In this document: positions 1 through 8,900 of the stretch, one piece after another
Layout of the letters: every line of letters starts with the position of its first letter
How positions within the stretch are numbered: the first letter of the stretch is position 1
NCBI RefSeq assembly: GCF_000092925.1
Contig: NC_014217.1
Coordinates: forward strand, 2,790,001-2,854,000
Origin: Ancylobacter novellus DSM 506
GTDB taxonomy: Bacteria; Pseudomonadota; Alphaproteobacteria; Rhizobiales; Xanthobacteraceae
Direction: 5' to 3'
Length of the DNA stretch: 64,000 nt
Program-made: the position numbers and the translations under genes
The notes under the pieces: generated by a model
Database searches by the model: none
Told to the model about the DNA's origin: nothing
The model's input: only the letters and a program-made list of their open reading frames with translations

Positions 1-75
1 GTCGCCGCGAGTTTCATTCGATACTCCGCTAGGACGTTGTGGAGGCGCCAATCACGCTGCAAGTGAGACAGATGC

Positions 76-996
76 CTACGATAAGCGACCCTTGGCCTTG
101 AAGGCCGCATACCTCATTTCAAGGCTGCGTTTGGACGCGGTGCTGGTCACATCGCGCGGTGTGCGCAATCGGCGCCCGGCCAACTTCATGTAAGGGGAGC
201 TTCTCAGTTCCTCTGCCACCACCACCTCTCTCGTGGTGGGTTCAATGGCTATCAGATAGCAATCAAATAATGTGTGGAGATCGGCTCGCAGAAGCAATCC
301 ATTCGATGGGTGGTTTGTTGTTCGACCTGCGTAGGGATAAATATGTGCAGCTTCTAATACATGTTCAACGGCGCAGCCTGTTATTGCGCATTTTCCTCCA
401 TAGGCAGACATGAGAGCCTCGCGGAAGGCTGGCTGCCCTCTGCGGATCCGGATGGCGCGAAGAGCTCTTTCTTGATCATCATTGACGCTGCTGGGGTCAA
501 ATTCAGAGGCGTCGGCATCATGCGCACCAAGGGGCCGAGCGGCGCCGGCGATGGGCGCAAGTCGATTTTCAAGCTCTCGCGAGACTTCCTCGGGCACGCG
601 ATTGCCGCTTTGCTGAGCATCTAACAAAGACTGAGGAATGATGTCCGCTATTGCGTCGTAATCGAGCAGGAACCCGCTCCTTGGGTTTACGAGATGCATA
701 AGCCTTATTCGGGCGCGCTCGGTAACCCCCGCATCAATGTCGGTGGGATCTGGCTGTCTACGGGGAGCCTCGATAAGTTCGCCGATCCCGAAAACCCCTC
801 TCGGACCGGACCCTTGTTGGAACAAGTAAACACGATCGCCGACAGAAGCGGCTTTCGATGACGCTATCCTCCACAAAGGCGTTGCGCCATTGCTGTCAGC
901 TTGGAAGTTGCTGACCAGCCTGTCCATTTGTTCCGGCGGCCATCCCCTAGGAGCGGCACTGCTGAGCGGCTTATAAGTCAGCCAGAATGCGGGCAC
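76..996 (-). CDS. EVE-like domain plus HNH endonuclease
   Basis: Probable DNA endonuclease of 306 residues. The N-terminal half (VPAFWLTYKP through about residue 110) looks like an EVE/PUA-type domain, a fold that binds modified bases. The C-terminal half carries an HNH_2 nuclease core: YGGKCAITG, then EAAHIYPY with the first histidine, then NGLLLRADLHTLFD. This pairing is typical of modification-dependent restriction enzymes, so I infer defence against DNA with modified bases; that is inference from architecture. I chose the GTG at 996 because GAGGTG lies six bases upstream. The frame stays open to 1107, but that extra stretch is antisense to a relic of another HNH gene and is unlikely to be coding. 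It sits at the left edge of an accessory region. Confidence 0.75.
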   Translation of the reverse strand: MPAFWLTYKPLSSAAPRGWPPEQMDRLVSNFQADSNGATPLWRIASSKAASVGDRVYLFQQGSGPRGVFGIGELIEAPRRQPDPTDIDAGVTERARIRLMHLVNPRSGFLLDYDAIADIIPQSLLDAQQSGNRVPEEVSRELENRLAPIAGAARPLGAHDADASEFDPSSVNDDQERALRAIRIRRGQPAFREALMSAYGGKCAITGCAVEHVLEAAHIYPYAGRTTNHPSNGLLLRADLHTLFDCYLIAIEPTTREVVVAEELRSSPYMKLAGRRLRTPRDVTSTASKRSLEMRYAAFKAKGRLS

Positions 997-1053
997 GTAT
1001 GACACCTCGGTACAGATGAGAGGTATCAGCGTGGCCAATTCGATCGCATATGA

Positions 1054-1368
1054 CAACGGACATGTCTCATCGCGTGCACCGGGCGGGCCAAGGTCGCGGC
1101 TGCGCATATTCAGCCGGTTCGGACGAACGGCCAGGATATCGTCAGCAATGGACTGGCTCTGTCAGGTACGGCGCATTGGATGTTTGATCGCGGGCTCATC
1201 AGTCTGACGGACGATCGCGACGTGCTGGTTTCCCGGCACGCCAACGATCCCGATGGCGTGCGCGCCTTCATCAATTGGAGCGGACGCGCAATTGCCCCGC
1301 AACGGGCGTTCGAGCGTCCGCATCCCCACTTCCTGCTTTGGCATCGTGAGCACTGCCTCAAGCAGTGA
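1054..1368 (+). pseudogene. 5'-truncated HNH endonuclease remnant
   Basis: The frame after the TGA at 1051 reads as the C-terminal part of an HNH_2 (COG3440-type) nuclease: CLIACTGRAKVAAAHIQPV, then SNGLALSGTAHWMFDRGLI, ending in a conserved-looking FLLWHREHCLKQ and a TGA at 1366. There is no start codon or N-terminal domain, so the gene lost everything upstream of the metal-binding core. The breakpoint lies within about 60 bases of the start of the divergent EVE-HNH gene, as if insertion of that gene or a recombination event cut it. It is not the other half of that gene, which has its own complete HNH core. Confidence 0.65.
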
Positions 1369-2023
1369 AGCCGACGGCATCGTGACGCCGCAACTGCATC
1401 AAGCGCGCAACATCCCTGCGGATGCGCCGCAGCTCGGGCCAGGGAAAGTGCCGCCCTTCGGCGCCATCGGCTCCGACTGCGATCAGAACGTCGAGCTTCG
1501 CTGAGAGGCCACCCAGAGAACTGGCGTCCGCTGCAAAGAGCATTGCAATCAGGCGCTCCTCATCGCCGGAAGCCGCCTCCTCTTGCTGCCGGGTAACGGA
1601 GTAGCCGATGGCGCGATCTGCGTCGTCCCACCGCTGCTGATGTGCGCGCAGCGCGGCAGCGGCTTCGTCGCGTCGGGAGCAAAGTGACGGCAGATCGGCC
1701 GCAAGCTCGTCGAACTGCCGCAGAGAGCTGATGCGGACCGCAGACCGCAACTCGGCCGCAACAAAAACTACCTGCGGAAAGCCGATCTCCCGCGCGAGTT
1801 CGGACTCCAGACGTTGCTGTTTCCGGCAGAGAGCGAGCGTGCGCCGATGCGCTGCCCGCCACGCCTTCCACGCGCCGATGGCGGCATCTGTCGCGCCGCC
1901 ATCCTGCGGCGCGGCTGCAGCCGAACTGTTGAAGGAAGAGCCGCCGACCGTCGCCAGGGCGGCAGAGAGAAGGTCCCTCCGGGATGGTCGGGACAGACTC
2001 ATGCTAATCTCAGAATCAGCCAT
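1358..2023 (-). CDS. hypothetical protein with Tat-like leader
   Basis: Predicted 221-residue protein with no family I recognise. The N-terminus has a twin-arginine-like signal (SRRDLLSAALATVGGS) followed by an alanine-rich stretch ending AAAAPQ, so export by Tat is likely. The rest is rich in Ala, Arg, Glu and Gln and looks helical, with possible coiled coil around residues 50 to 140. I chose ATG 2023 because GGAG lies just upstream; the frame stays open to 2131 without a better start. Its end overlaps the end of the HNH remnant on the other strand by 11 bases. Proteins of this look occur in mobile regions of rhizobial genomes, but I cannot name one. Confidence 0.5.
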   Translation of the reverse strand: MADSEISMSLSRPSRRDLLSAALATVGGSSFNSSAAAAPQDGGATDAAIGAWKAWRAAHRRTLALCRKQQRLESELAREIGFPQVVFVAAELRSAVRISSLRQFDELAADLPSLCSRRDEAAAALRAHQQRWDDADRAIGYSVTRQQEEAASGDEERLIAMLFAADASSLGGLSAKLDVLIAVGADGAEGRHFPWPELRRIRRDVARLMQLRRHDAVGFTA

Positions 2024-2136
2024 GATCCGAGCTCCACGCAGCTTGGTTGTGGTCAGGCCGGATACGTGGGGCAAACACGTGTCCGGCCGCTTAAGGCGCA
2101 GAAGGATAGCGACGACATGAATCAACAGCAATCAAA

Positions 2137-2157
2137 AATCACTACAGTGTCGTGATT
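2137..2157. promoter_or_regulatory. candidate operator dyad of the XRE regulator
   Basis: A perfect six-base inverted repeat, AATCAC and GTGATT, separated by nine bases, sits immediately before the XRE-type gene. The position suits autorepression by that protein. The alternative GTG start at 2152 would lie inside the dyad, which favours the ATG at 2161. No experimental support; based on symmetry and position. Confidence 0.35.
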
Positions 2158-2160
2158 CAT

Positions 2161-2397
2161 ATGAATGCTGCGCAATGCAAAATGGCCCGCGCCGCTCTCG
2201 GCTTGGGCGTGCGCGATTTGGCGAACCAGGCTGCCGTTTCCACACAAACCGTGACCCGTTTCGAGCGCGGCGAGGCATTGAAAGCGGCAACGGTTGAGCG
2301 TCTTCAAGCGGCGCTCGAAGCCGCCGGCATTGAGTTCATTCCGGAAAATGGCGGCGGCGCCGGTGTGCGCTTCCGCAAGCCGTCAGAGTCGGAATAG
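2161..2397 (+). CDS. XRE-family helix-turn-helix regulator
   Basis: Small DNA-binding protein of 78 residues. Residues 5 to 58 form an XRE (Cro/C1-type) helix-turn-helix: ARAALGLGVRDLANQAAVS, then TQTVTRFERGEALKAATV. The tail IEFIPENGGGAGVRFR is the usual end of short XRE proteins found next to mobile genes or toxin modules. No toxin gene is visible beside it. The start could be GTG 2152 or ATG 2161; neither has a clear ribosome binding site, and I prefer the ATG because the GTG falls in a dyad that may be the operator. It stands between a Tat-leader hypothetical and a broken integrase. Confidence 0.75.
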   Translation: MNAAQCKMARAALGLGVRDLANQAAVSTQTVTRFERGEALKAATVERLQAALEAAGIEFIPENGGGAGVRFRKPSESE

Positions 2398-3027
2398 CCC
2401 TCCGCGAGCGTAATTCTTGCGCAAGATCGCTGCGGCTTCAGCGCGGTTCGGCTGCAGTTCCTTTGCAGGTTCTGTGCAACGCGACCGCAGCTCTTACGTG
2501 CTTCGGTTGCGCGTCACCGACAGCCGCTTCGCGCGAGGCATCGCGATGAATGGCAACGTCGCTGCCCACGCGGCGGCCGATGCAACAGTCAGGCGTCGTA
2601 GCTTCGGAGAGCTTGAGGTAAAGTCGATGGTGCTCGGCGCCCACGGCGTGTTTTCTGTCGCTCTGTCGACGTATCGCAGCGATGTGACGTGATCTAGTCT
2701 AGGCCCGACGGAGCGAGGGAGCTTGATGGCAGGATAAAAGCGCACACATTGCGCGGCGGTTGGGTCGTTGCGTTTGCTCATTATTTATCTGATCTCAACA
2801 CATTGCGCCGCTCTAGAGCAATGTGTGGGCTTATCTGGAATCTTGTTGGCTGAACGATTAGCCGCACATTGTTGCCGTCTGATGCCGGCCTGCGGACCAT
2901 CGCCTCTTGGTTTTGGATCGCGAGGCCTGCCACTTCTGAGGCGTAGCAGAGCGAACGGCTTCTCGGCAGAACGCCGCCCCTGACCGAGGCGAGTCGCCTC
3001 TCCACAACGTGCCTGCACTGACCGCCG
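2398..3027. other. intergenic stretch without a supported gene
   Basis: About 630 bases separate the XRE gene and the broken recombinase. Open frames exist on both strands (for example 2494 to 2781 on the minus strand), but none has a recognisable domain or a ribosome binding site. I see no tRNA, array or clear transposon end. Confidence 0.4.
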
Positions 3028-5306
3028 ATGCCCCGTACGAGCTTCGCGCGCATGTTGGTGAAGTTCTGCCAGCAGCGTGCCACGACCGTCCTGTCGCCCC
3101 GCGACGCCGACCTGTTCCAGAACTGGCTCCTTGATCTCCTCGCCGCGCGCGTGCCGCCACCCCTGACGGAGCGCGATTATGACTGGCACGCGATCGCTCA
3201 CGCCTGTGATGTGGATTACGCCGATCTGCAGCGCGCCGGCCCCGTGCTTGCGCCCGGCCTTGATGCCTTACGTCGTGAGTTGGCGCGCCGCGGCCACGTC
3301 ACGGTGAAGCGTGCCGCGGCGCGCCGGCAACCGTCCGGCTCGGAGAGGTGCACGCTTCAGCGTGGTGCTGAGCGGCTCGACGCTGCGCCGCGCCGACGCG
3401 GCCCTCGGGCGAAGCCCATTGTCGAGTTCCCCGAGAGCGAAGGCCGGCCCTGGACGGACCCGCCGTCATTCGCCGATGCGCTCGATCTTCACATGCGCCG
3501 CCACGGCGATACGGCGAAGCATCTCGCCCGTGTCCTTGAGGCGAGCGCGGCTCAGGTCGATGCTACGGCACTCAACCTGTGGCGCCGCGGCGTGAAGGTG
3601 CCGCGCGCCTCGCGAAGCCTCGCGGCGCTGGAGCTCATCGAGCGGCGCTACCGCCTGCCGCCGGGCTACTTCCGCTCGAAGCTGCCGAATGGAAACCGCT
3701 GCACATCAGCGGGGACCATTGCCGGCATCAGCCGCGCGGAGCGACGACGCCTCGCCTGGCACCTGCCGCATGATTTTGATCGGCGCCCGTTGAAGGAGAG
3801 GGAGGAGATCCTTGAGTGGGTACAGCGCGTGGTGATTTCGGGAACGACCGACTATCGGCGCTTCCAGGCTGCCGCCATGAAGCAGCGCTACTCGATCCGC
3901 TTTCCCGGCCTGCTCGACCAATCCTCCCGGCCGCGCGGGCTGTACCGGTTTTGCCGGGAGGAGGATGGATCGCTGCCGGACCCGGACCTCGCGAGTGTGG
4001 CGCTAGATGCGCCGCCCCAGCTGGCCGAGGAGATGGCCGATCTCGTCCGCTTCAAGACGGCGACGCTGACAGCGTTTGGCTATCAGCGCAGCGGTGTCTG
4101 GGGTGAAGAGACGGCGTCGCAAAAGGTCGAACATCTCGGATTGATGTTCGGCGCGCTGGCCGCGTCACCCAGCGGCGCGGTCCATGGCTTCGGCGTGCCG
4201 CTAGAAAACCTGAGCTTCGGTCTTCTGGTCTTCCCGATCGTGTGGGATTGGTACATCCAATGGCGGGAGCGTCGGCGCGGCTTCTACACCGCGTGGGAAG
4301 TCGACATGCTGCGGATCGCTGCCGCGCTCACCCGCGCCGAGACAGGCTGGCTGCGGCAGAGCCCGCAGTTGGCGGAACGCATCCGCCCTATTCCCAATCT
4401 GATCACCGAGCACGACGTTGCCACGGCCCGTGCTGACTGGGACGCGGCCTGCGAGCAGATGCATCGCCACGGCCTCGCCCGCGCGCGGGAGGTCCAGCGC
4501 GTGGCCCGCATCCACCGTGATCCCTTCGAGCCGATCATCGCGGTTCTGGAGGCAGAGAGCCCTGTCGCGGAGTATCGCAAGATCACCGAGGAGATCCTGC
4601 GGCTGATGCCGGACGAAAAACGCTACCCGCGCGCGGCGGCCGAGGCGGTGCGAGCCTTCCTCATGCTGCGGCTCGGCCTGCATCTCGGGCTGCGGCAGAA
4701 GAACCTGCGTCAACTCCTCGTCTGTCCGCGCGGCCGGCTGCCGACCTCGGAGCGCCGCCTCGCGGAGATGAAGCGCGGCGAGTTGCGCTGGAGCGAGCGC
4801 GATGGGAGGTGCTTATCCCCTCTGTCGCCTTCAAGAACGCGAACTCGTCCTTCTTCGGCAGCAAGCCGTTCCGGCTGATCCTGCCGGACCTCGGCGAGCT
4901 CTATCGCTATCTGGAGGCCTATATCGACCGGCACCAGCGGGTGCTGCTGAAGCATGCCGCCGATCCGGGCACGCTGTTCGTCAAGACGGTAAAGCCCACC
5001 AGCAAGGATGCCGCGTACTGCCAAAACACCTTCTACGAGGCCTGGCGTCTGGCCATCCAGCGCTATGGCATCCACAACCCCTATACCGGCCGCGGCGCCA
5101 TCAAGGGCCTCCTGCCGCACGGCCCGCACAATGTCCGCGACGTGCTCGCGACTCACATCCTGAAGAAGACCGGCTCCTATGAGCAGGCGAGCTATGCCAT
5201 CCAGGACACCCCCGAGATGGTCGCCAAGCACTACGGCCGATTCCTGCCGCAGGACAAGGCGGCTCTCGCGGCCCAGATTCTCAACAAGGTGTGGGCAGCG
5301 GCGTGA
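3028..5306 (+). pseudogene. large tyrosine recombinase, frameshifted
   Basis: Site-specific integrase of roughly 755 residues when both frames are joined. The first frame (3028 to about 4800) has a long N-terminal region and ends with tyrosine-recombinase box I, LGLHLGLRQKNLRQLL. The second frame (about 4803 to 5306) continues with WEVLIPSVAFKN, box II HGPHNVRDVLATH (the HxxR arginine) and the catalytic tyrosine in VAKHYGRF. The shift fits loss of one base near 4801 to 4804: an extra T would restore GATTGGGAGGTG, coding D-W-E-V. As given, no single product carries both arginines and the tyrosine, so it should be inactive unless the shift is a sequencing error. Whether 3028 is the true start is uncertain. 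Confidence 0.75.
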
Positions 5307-5381
5307 GGGTAGAACGCCTGATGTGCGAATCTCTCGCCGCCCGCGCTACGCGATGGCGTGTTCCCACGTTGGCAATCCGCT

Positions 5382-5828
5382 TCAGCAGCAGGGCCGGAAG
5401 CGCCGTAGGGGCAGATTGACGAGCCGCTCACTCAGGAGGGGAACGGTGCAATCGGGGCCGGTGGCAGACTGTCCGCTATCAGGGACTTCAAAACGAGAAG
5501 CCGACATGTCGCCGATGAATGTCCGAGGCCGAAACTGACCCGATGCAGTCGTTCGGAACGTCCGGTCATCGGATAGTGCTAGCGAGCGCAGCACGTCGAA
5601 TGGCGTACAGCTCACTTCACCGCCGACAGCCGAGAGACGAATTCCCCAACTGTTTCGAGACGGTTCACAGTCCGCGCCTCCAGGCTTCCGCAACTTCTTT
5701 GCTTTGACAGACGCCTCGCTATGCGGGCCTTCTTTCTGGGCGTTGCGCGGATGCTTGTTGAGCGGAATGAAACCGTCTCGCCGCTCACGACGCGTTGCGG
5801 CGGCCGTTTCGATTGTAGCGGTCGTCAT
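5382..5828 (-). CDS. possible remnant gene, unknown
   Basis: A 148-codon frame begins at an ATG with a strong GAGGAG eight bases upstream. Its first 35 residues (MTTATIETAAATRRERRDGF and on) look like a real N-terminus. From about residue 90 the frame runs through a dispersed intergenic repeat, so the distal half is probably not original coding sequence. I take it as the start of a gene whose 3' part was replaced. No family recognised. Confidence 0.3.
   Translation of the reverse strand: MTTATIETAAATRRERRDGFIPLNKHPRNAQKEGPHSEASVKAKKLRKPGGADCEPSRNSWGIRLSAVGGEVSCTPFDVLRSLALSDDRTFRTTASGQFRPRTFIGDMSASRFEVPDSGQSATGPDCTVPLLSERLVNLPLRRFRPCC
5454..5550. repeat. dispersed intergenic repeat, copy A
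   Basis: The 65 bases from 5454 match 15444 to 15508 at roughly 85 to 90 percent identity, with single-base gaps, and similarity weakens over the next 30 bases or so. Both copies start GGGGCCGGTGG and share GGGACTTCA and CGAGAAGC. Both lie in non-coding accessory DNA in the same orientation. The stretch holds an imperfect inverted pair (TGTCCGCT and AAGCCGACA). Confidence 0.6.
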
Positions 5829-5980
5829 GGTCTTTGCTCCTCATGGGCAGGATTGCCGCGCAGCGCCGCAACCCCGCTGGTCGGCTCGCCTTGACCGAGA
5901 CCGACACGAGCCGACTGTCGTCGCTTGAATATCCGCCTTGAATTCCGGGTATTCGACGTTTTGCAGAGCCGTCCCGTCTT

Positions 5981-8900
5981 TCAGAACCTCAAGACGAAGT
6001 TGCCGCGTACGCCGTGATCTTCGGCATCGCCGGCGAGCTGACCTGAATAGCCGATGCCGAGCCTGGCATCGGGGCTGATGGCTATGTCGAGGCCCGCCTC
6101 CACCACCGCCGCGTCGCGCGCGATCGGCACGCCGGCGATGGTGAATGGCACGTCGCCGCTCAAGGCAAACGTTAGCTCCGGCGTCACGTCGCCGAAAGCG
6201 TGCCGCCAGCCGAGTGTGCCGCGCGCGGTCACCGCCACGCCGTTCGCCACGCCGAGCAGAGCGGAGCCGCGCAGGCCGAGCGTGGTGAAGGTCGCGTCCA
6301 GCGACTGATCGGCGGCGCTGAGCGCGGCGACGCCGCCCGTCTCGGTGAAGCCGCCGGTGCGCAGGTTGACATAGGCGACGCTGGCGAACGGCTCGAGCGC
6401 GGCGTCGCCGAGCGTGATGGCATAGCCCACCTCGCCGAACAGCTGCGCGGTGCCGGCGGCGTAGTCCGCGGTCGCGAGCTCGGCAAAGCCCGGGAAGGTG
6501 ACCGAGCGCGAGGTGTCGAGCTGGTGCCACGTATAGGCGGCGCCCCCGCGCAGGCCCCACGGGCCCTGCCGGGTGCCGCCATAGAGCGCGAGATGGATAT
6601 TGCCGACGGAGGCCGAGGAATTGCGGGCATCCACGTCCAGCGAGGTCTGGGTATAGCCGGCGGCAAGGCCGAGCCGCCAGCTGTCGGCGAAGGTGACGTC
6701 GAACCCGCTGATGAGGCCGCCGACGCTACTGTCGAGAGTGGCGGCATTGCCGTCGCCGTCGAGCCGTCCCCAGGCGCCGATCGCCTGCGCCCAGGTCGCG
6801 GACACGGGCCCATCGGGACTCGGGGGTGGCGCCACGGGCTGCGCGCCGGCTGCCCCGTAGCCGAGCGCGGCGGAGCCTTGCGGCGCCGCCGGCGCAAAGG
6901 TGACGGCCGCCACCTCAGGCGCAAGCGCCGCCAGCGGGCCGGAGATATCACCGTAGGCCTGCCGCGCGCGCCCGAGCACGGCGTCGCGAAGGTAGCGCGA
7001 CTCGTCGAGCATCACGCCTGCTGCGCTCGCATGCACCTCGCCCGACAGCGCATCGAAGGCTTGCCGGGCGCCTGCGCCGGTAATCTGATTGAACACCGCG
7101 GCGCCAAGCGCGCTGCGGGTGCCGCTTACCTGCAGCGCATCGGCGACCGCGCGCTGGTTCGGCGTCCACGCCATCGAGTTGAACGGCAGTTGCGTGAGAT
7201 TGAGGAACACATTGTTGGCGTCGAAGCTGAGCGTCGGATCGAGGAACACGGAGTTGACCGTCGCCGACAGCGTCTCGGCCCCGTTCACGCCGCCGTCGGC
7301 ATGAAGGATGATGTAGCTGGCGTGGAGCCCGTAATCGTCGGGCGTGGCCGCCACCTGCACGGTGCCGCCGAGCGTTGCCGTGCCGCTGACATCGGTGCGG
7401 TCGGCGGCGGTCGCGGAGACTTCGATCTGCTGGGTCGCCGCGCTCGACAGAGCGAGATTGCCCTGCACGCTGATCGTCCCGATCGAATTGCCGGGCGCCA
7501 GCGTGCCGCCGTTGATCATGGTCGCGGGCAGCGTGCCGGTGCCGCCTATGAGACTGCCGGCATCGACCGTGAGCAGGCTCGACGCGCCGATCGAGCCGTT
7601 CACGATCAGCGCACCGCTACTGACGGTCGTGCTGCCGGTATAGGTGCTGGCGCCGGTGAGGATCGTGGTGCCCGTGCCGTTCTGCTGCAGGGCGCCGTTG
7701 CCGGAGATGGCGCCATCCAGGGTGAGTGTGGTGGACAGGTCGATGGCCAGCACGCCGTTGTTGACGACATCGCCGGCGATCGAGCCCGACGTGCCGCCGT
7801 CGCCGATCTGCAGCGTCCCCGCGCCGATGGTTGTGCCGCCGGTGTAGGCGTTGGCGCCCGTGAGGGTCAGACTGCCGTCGCCAATCTTGGCAAGCGCGCC
7901 GGTACCGGAAACGACGCCGGCGAAGGTGACGTCGTCCGAACGGTCGAAGGCAAGCACACCATTGTTCAGCACATCGCCGAGAATCCAGCCCGACGTACCG
8001 CCGTTGCCAAGCTGTAGCGTGCCGGCCTTGATGACCGTGCCGCCGGTGTAGCTGTTGTCCGCCGCGAGCACGATGGTGCCGGCGCCGATCTTGACGATGC
8101 CGCCCGTGCCGACGATCGGGATGGCGAGGGTTGCGGTGGTCCGCGTGCCTTCGGCCCACAGGTCCGCCATGCCCGTCGGCGCCAGTGCCCCGCCGCTGCC
8201 GGCGACGAGGCTGTAGCCGTCGACGACAAATTCCAGGCTCTTGAAGGCCTGCGTGCCCTCCACCGTCACGATGCCGGGCGTGCCGTGGAAAATTCCCTGC
8301 ACCCCGCCCCAGAGCGTCGACATGCTGCCGTCGGCGTTCAGCCAGTTGGTATTGGCGGCGTTCCAGGTGCCGCTGCCCCCGACCGGGGTCGAGCCGCCCT
8401 GCCAGAACTGCGTCTTGGTGGGATCGGCATAGACCGTGAGGTTCACCTGCTGGGCGGTGGCGGTGTTGATCGCGGTCGTGAAATCGAGCGGCACGCTTCC
8501 GAGCGCCAGCCCGTTGTCGGTGAGGCTGCCGCCATATTCGATCAGGTGATACACGCCAGTGCCAAGGTCTGCGGTGCCCGTGATGTCGAGCGTGCCGTCG
8601 AGGGTCACGTCGCCGGCGACGTCGAACAGGGTGCCACCCGGCGCGCCGAGCACGACATTGACGTTCGAGGTCGTGTTGAGCGCCAGTGCGCCCATGCCCA
8701 GCGTCGCTCCGCTCGCCCCGGCGAGGGTGCCGCCGTTCTGCACGGTCACCGCGCCGCCAATGCTGCCGGTGCCGGTCAGCGTGGCACCATTGGCGACGCT
8801 CACCGCGCCCGCGCCGATCGAGCCGGCAATGTTGAGCGTCCCGGCGTTGACGCTCGTCGCACCGCTGTAAGTGCTGGCGCCGGTGAGGATGGTGATGCCC

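Noticed and set aside
2494..2781. Minus-strand frame of 95 codons beginning MSKRNDPTAAQC
   Set aside because: The N-terminus looks fair, but there is no ribosome binding site, no family and an overlapping plus-strand frame of equal quality.
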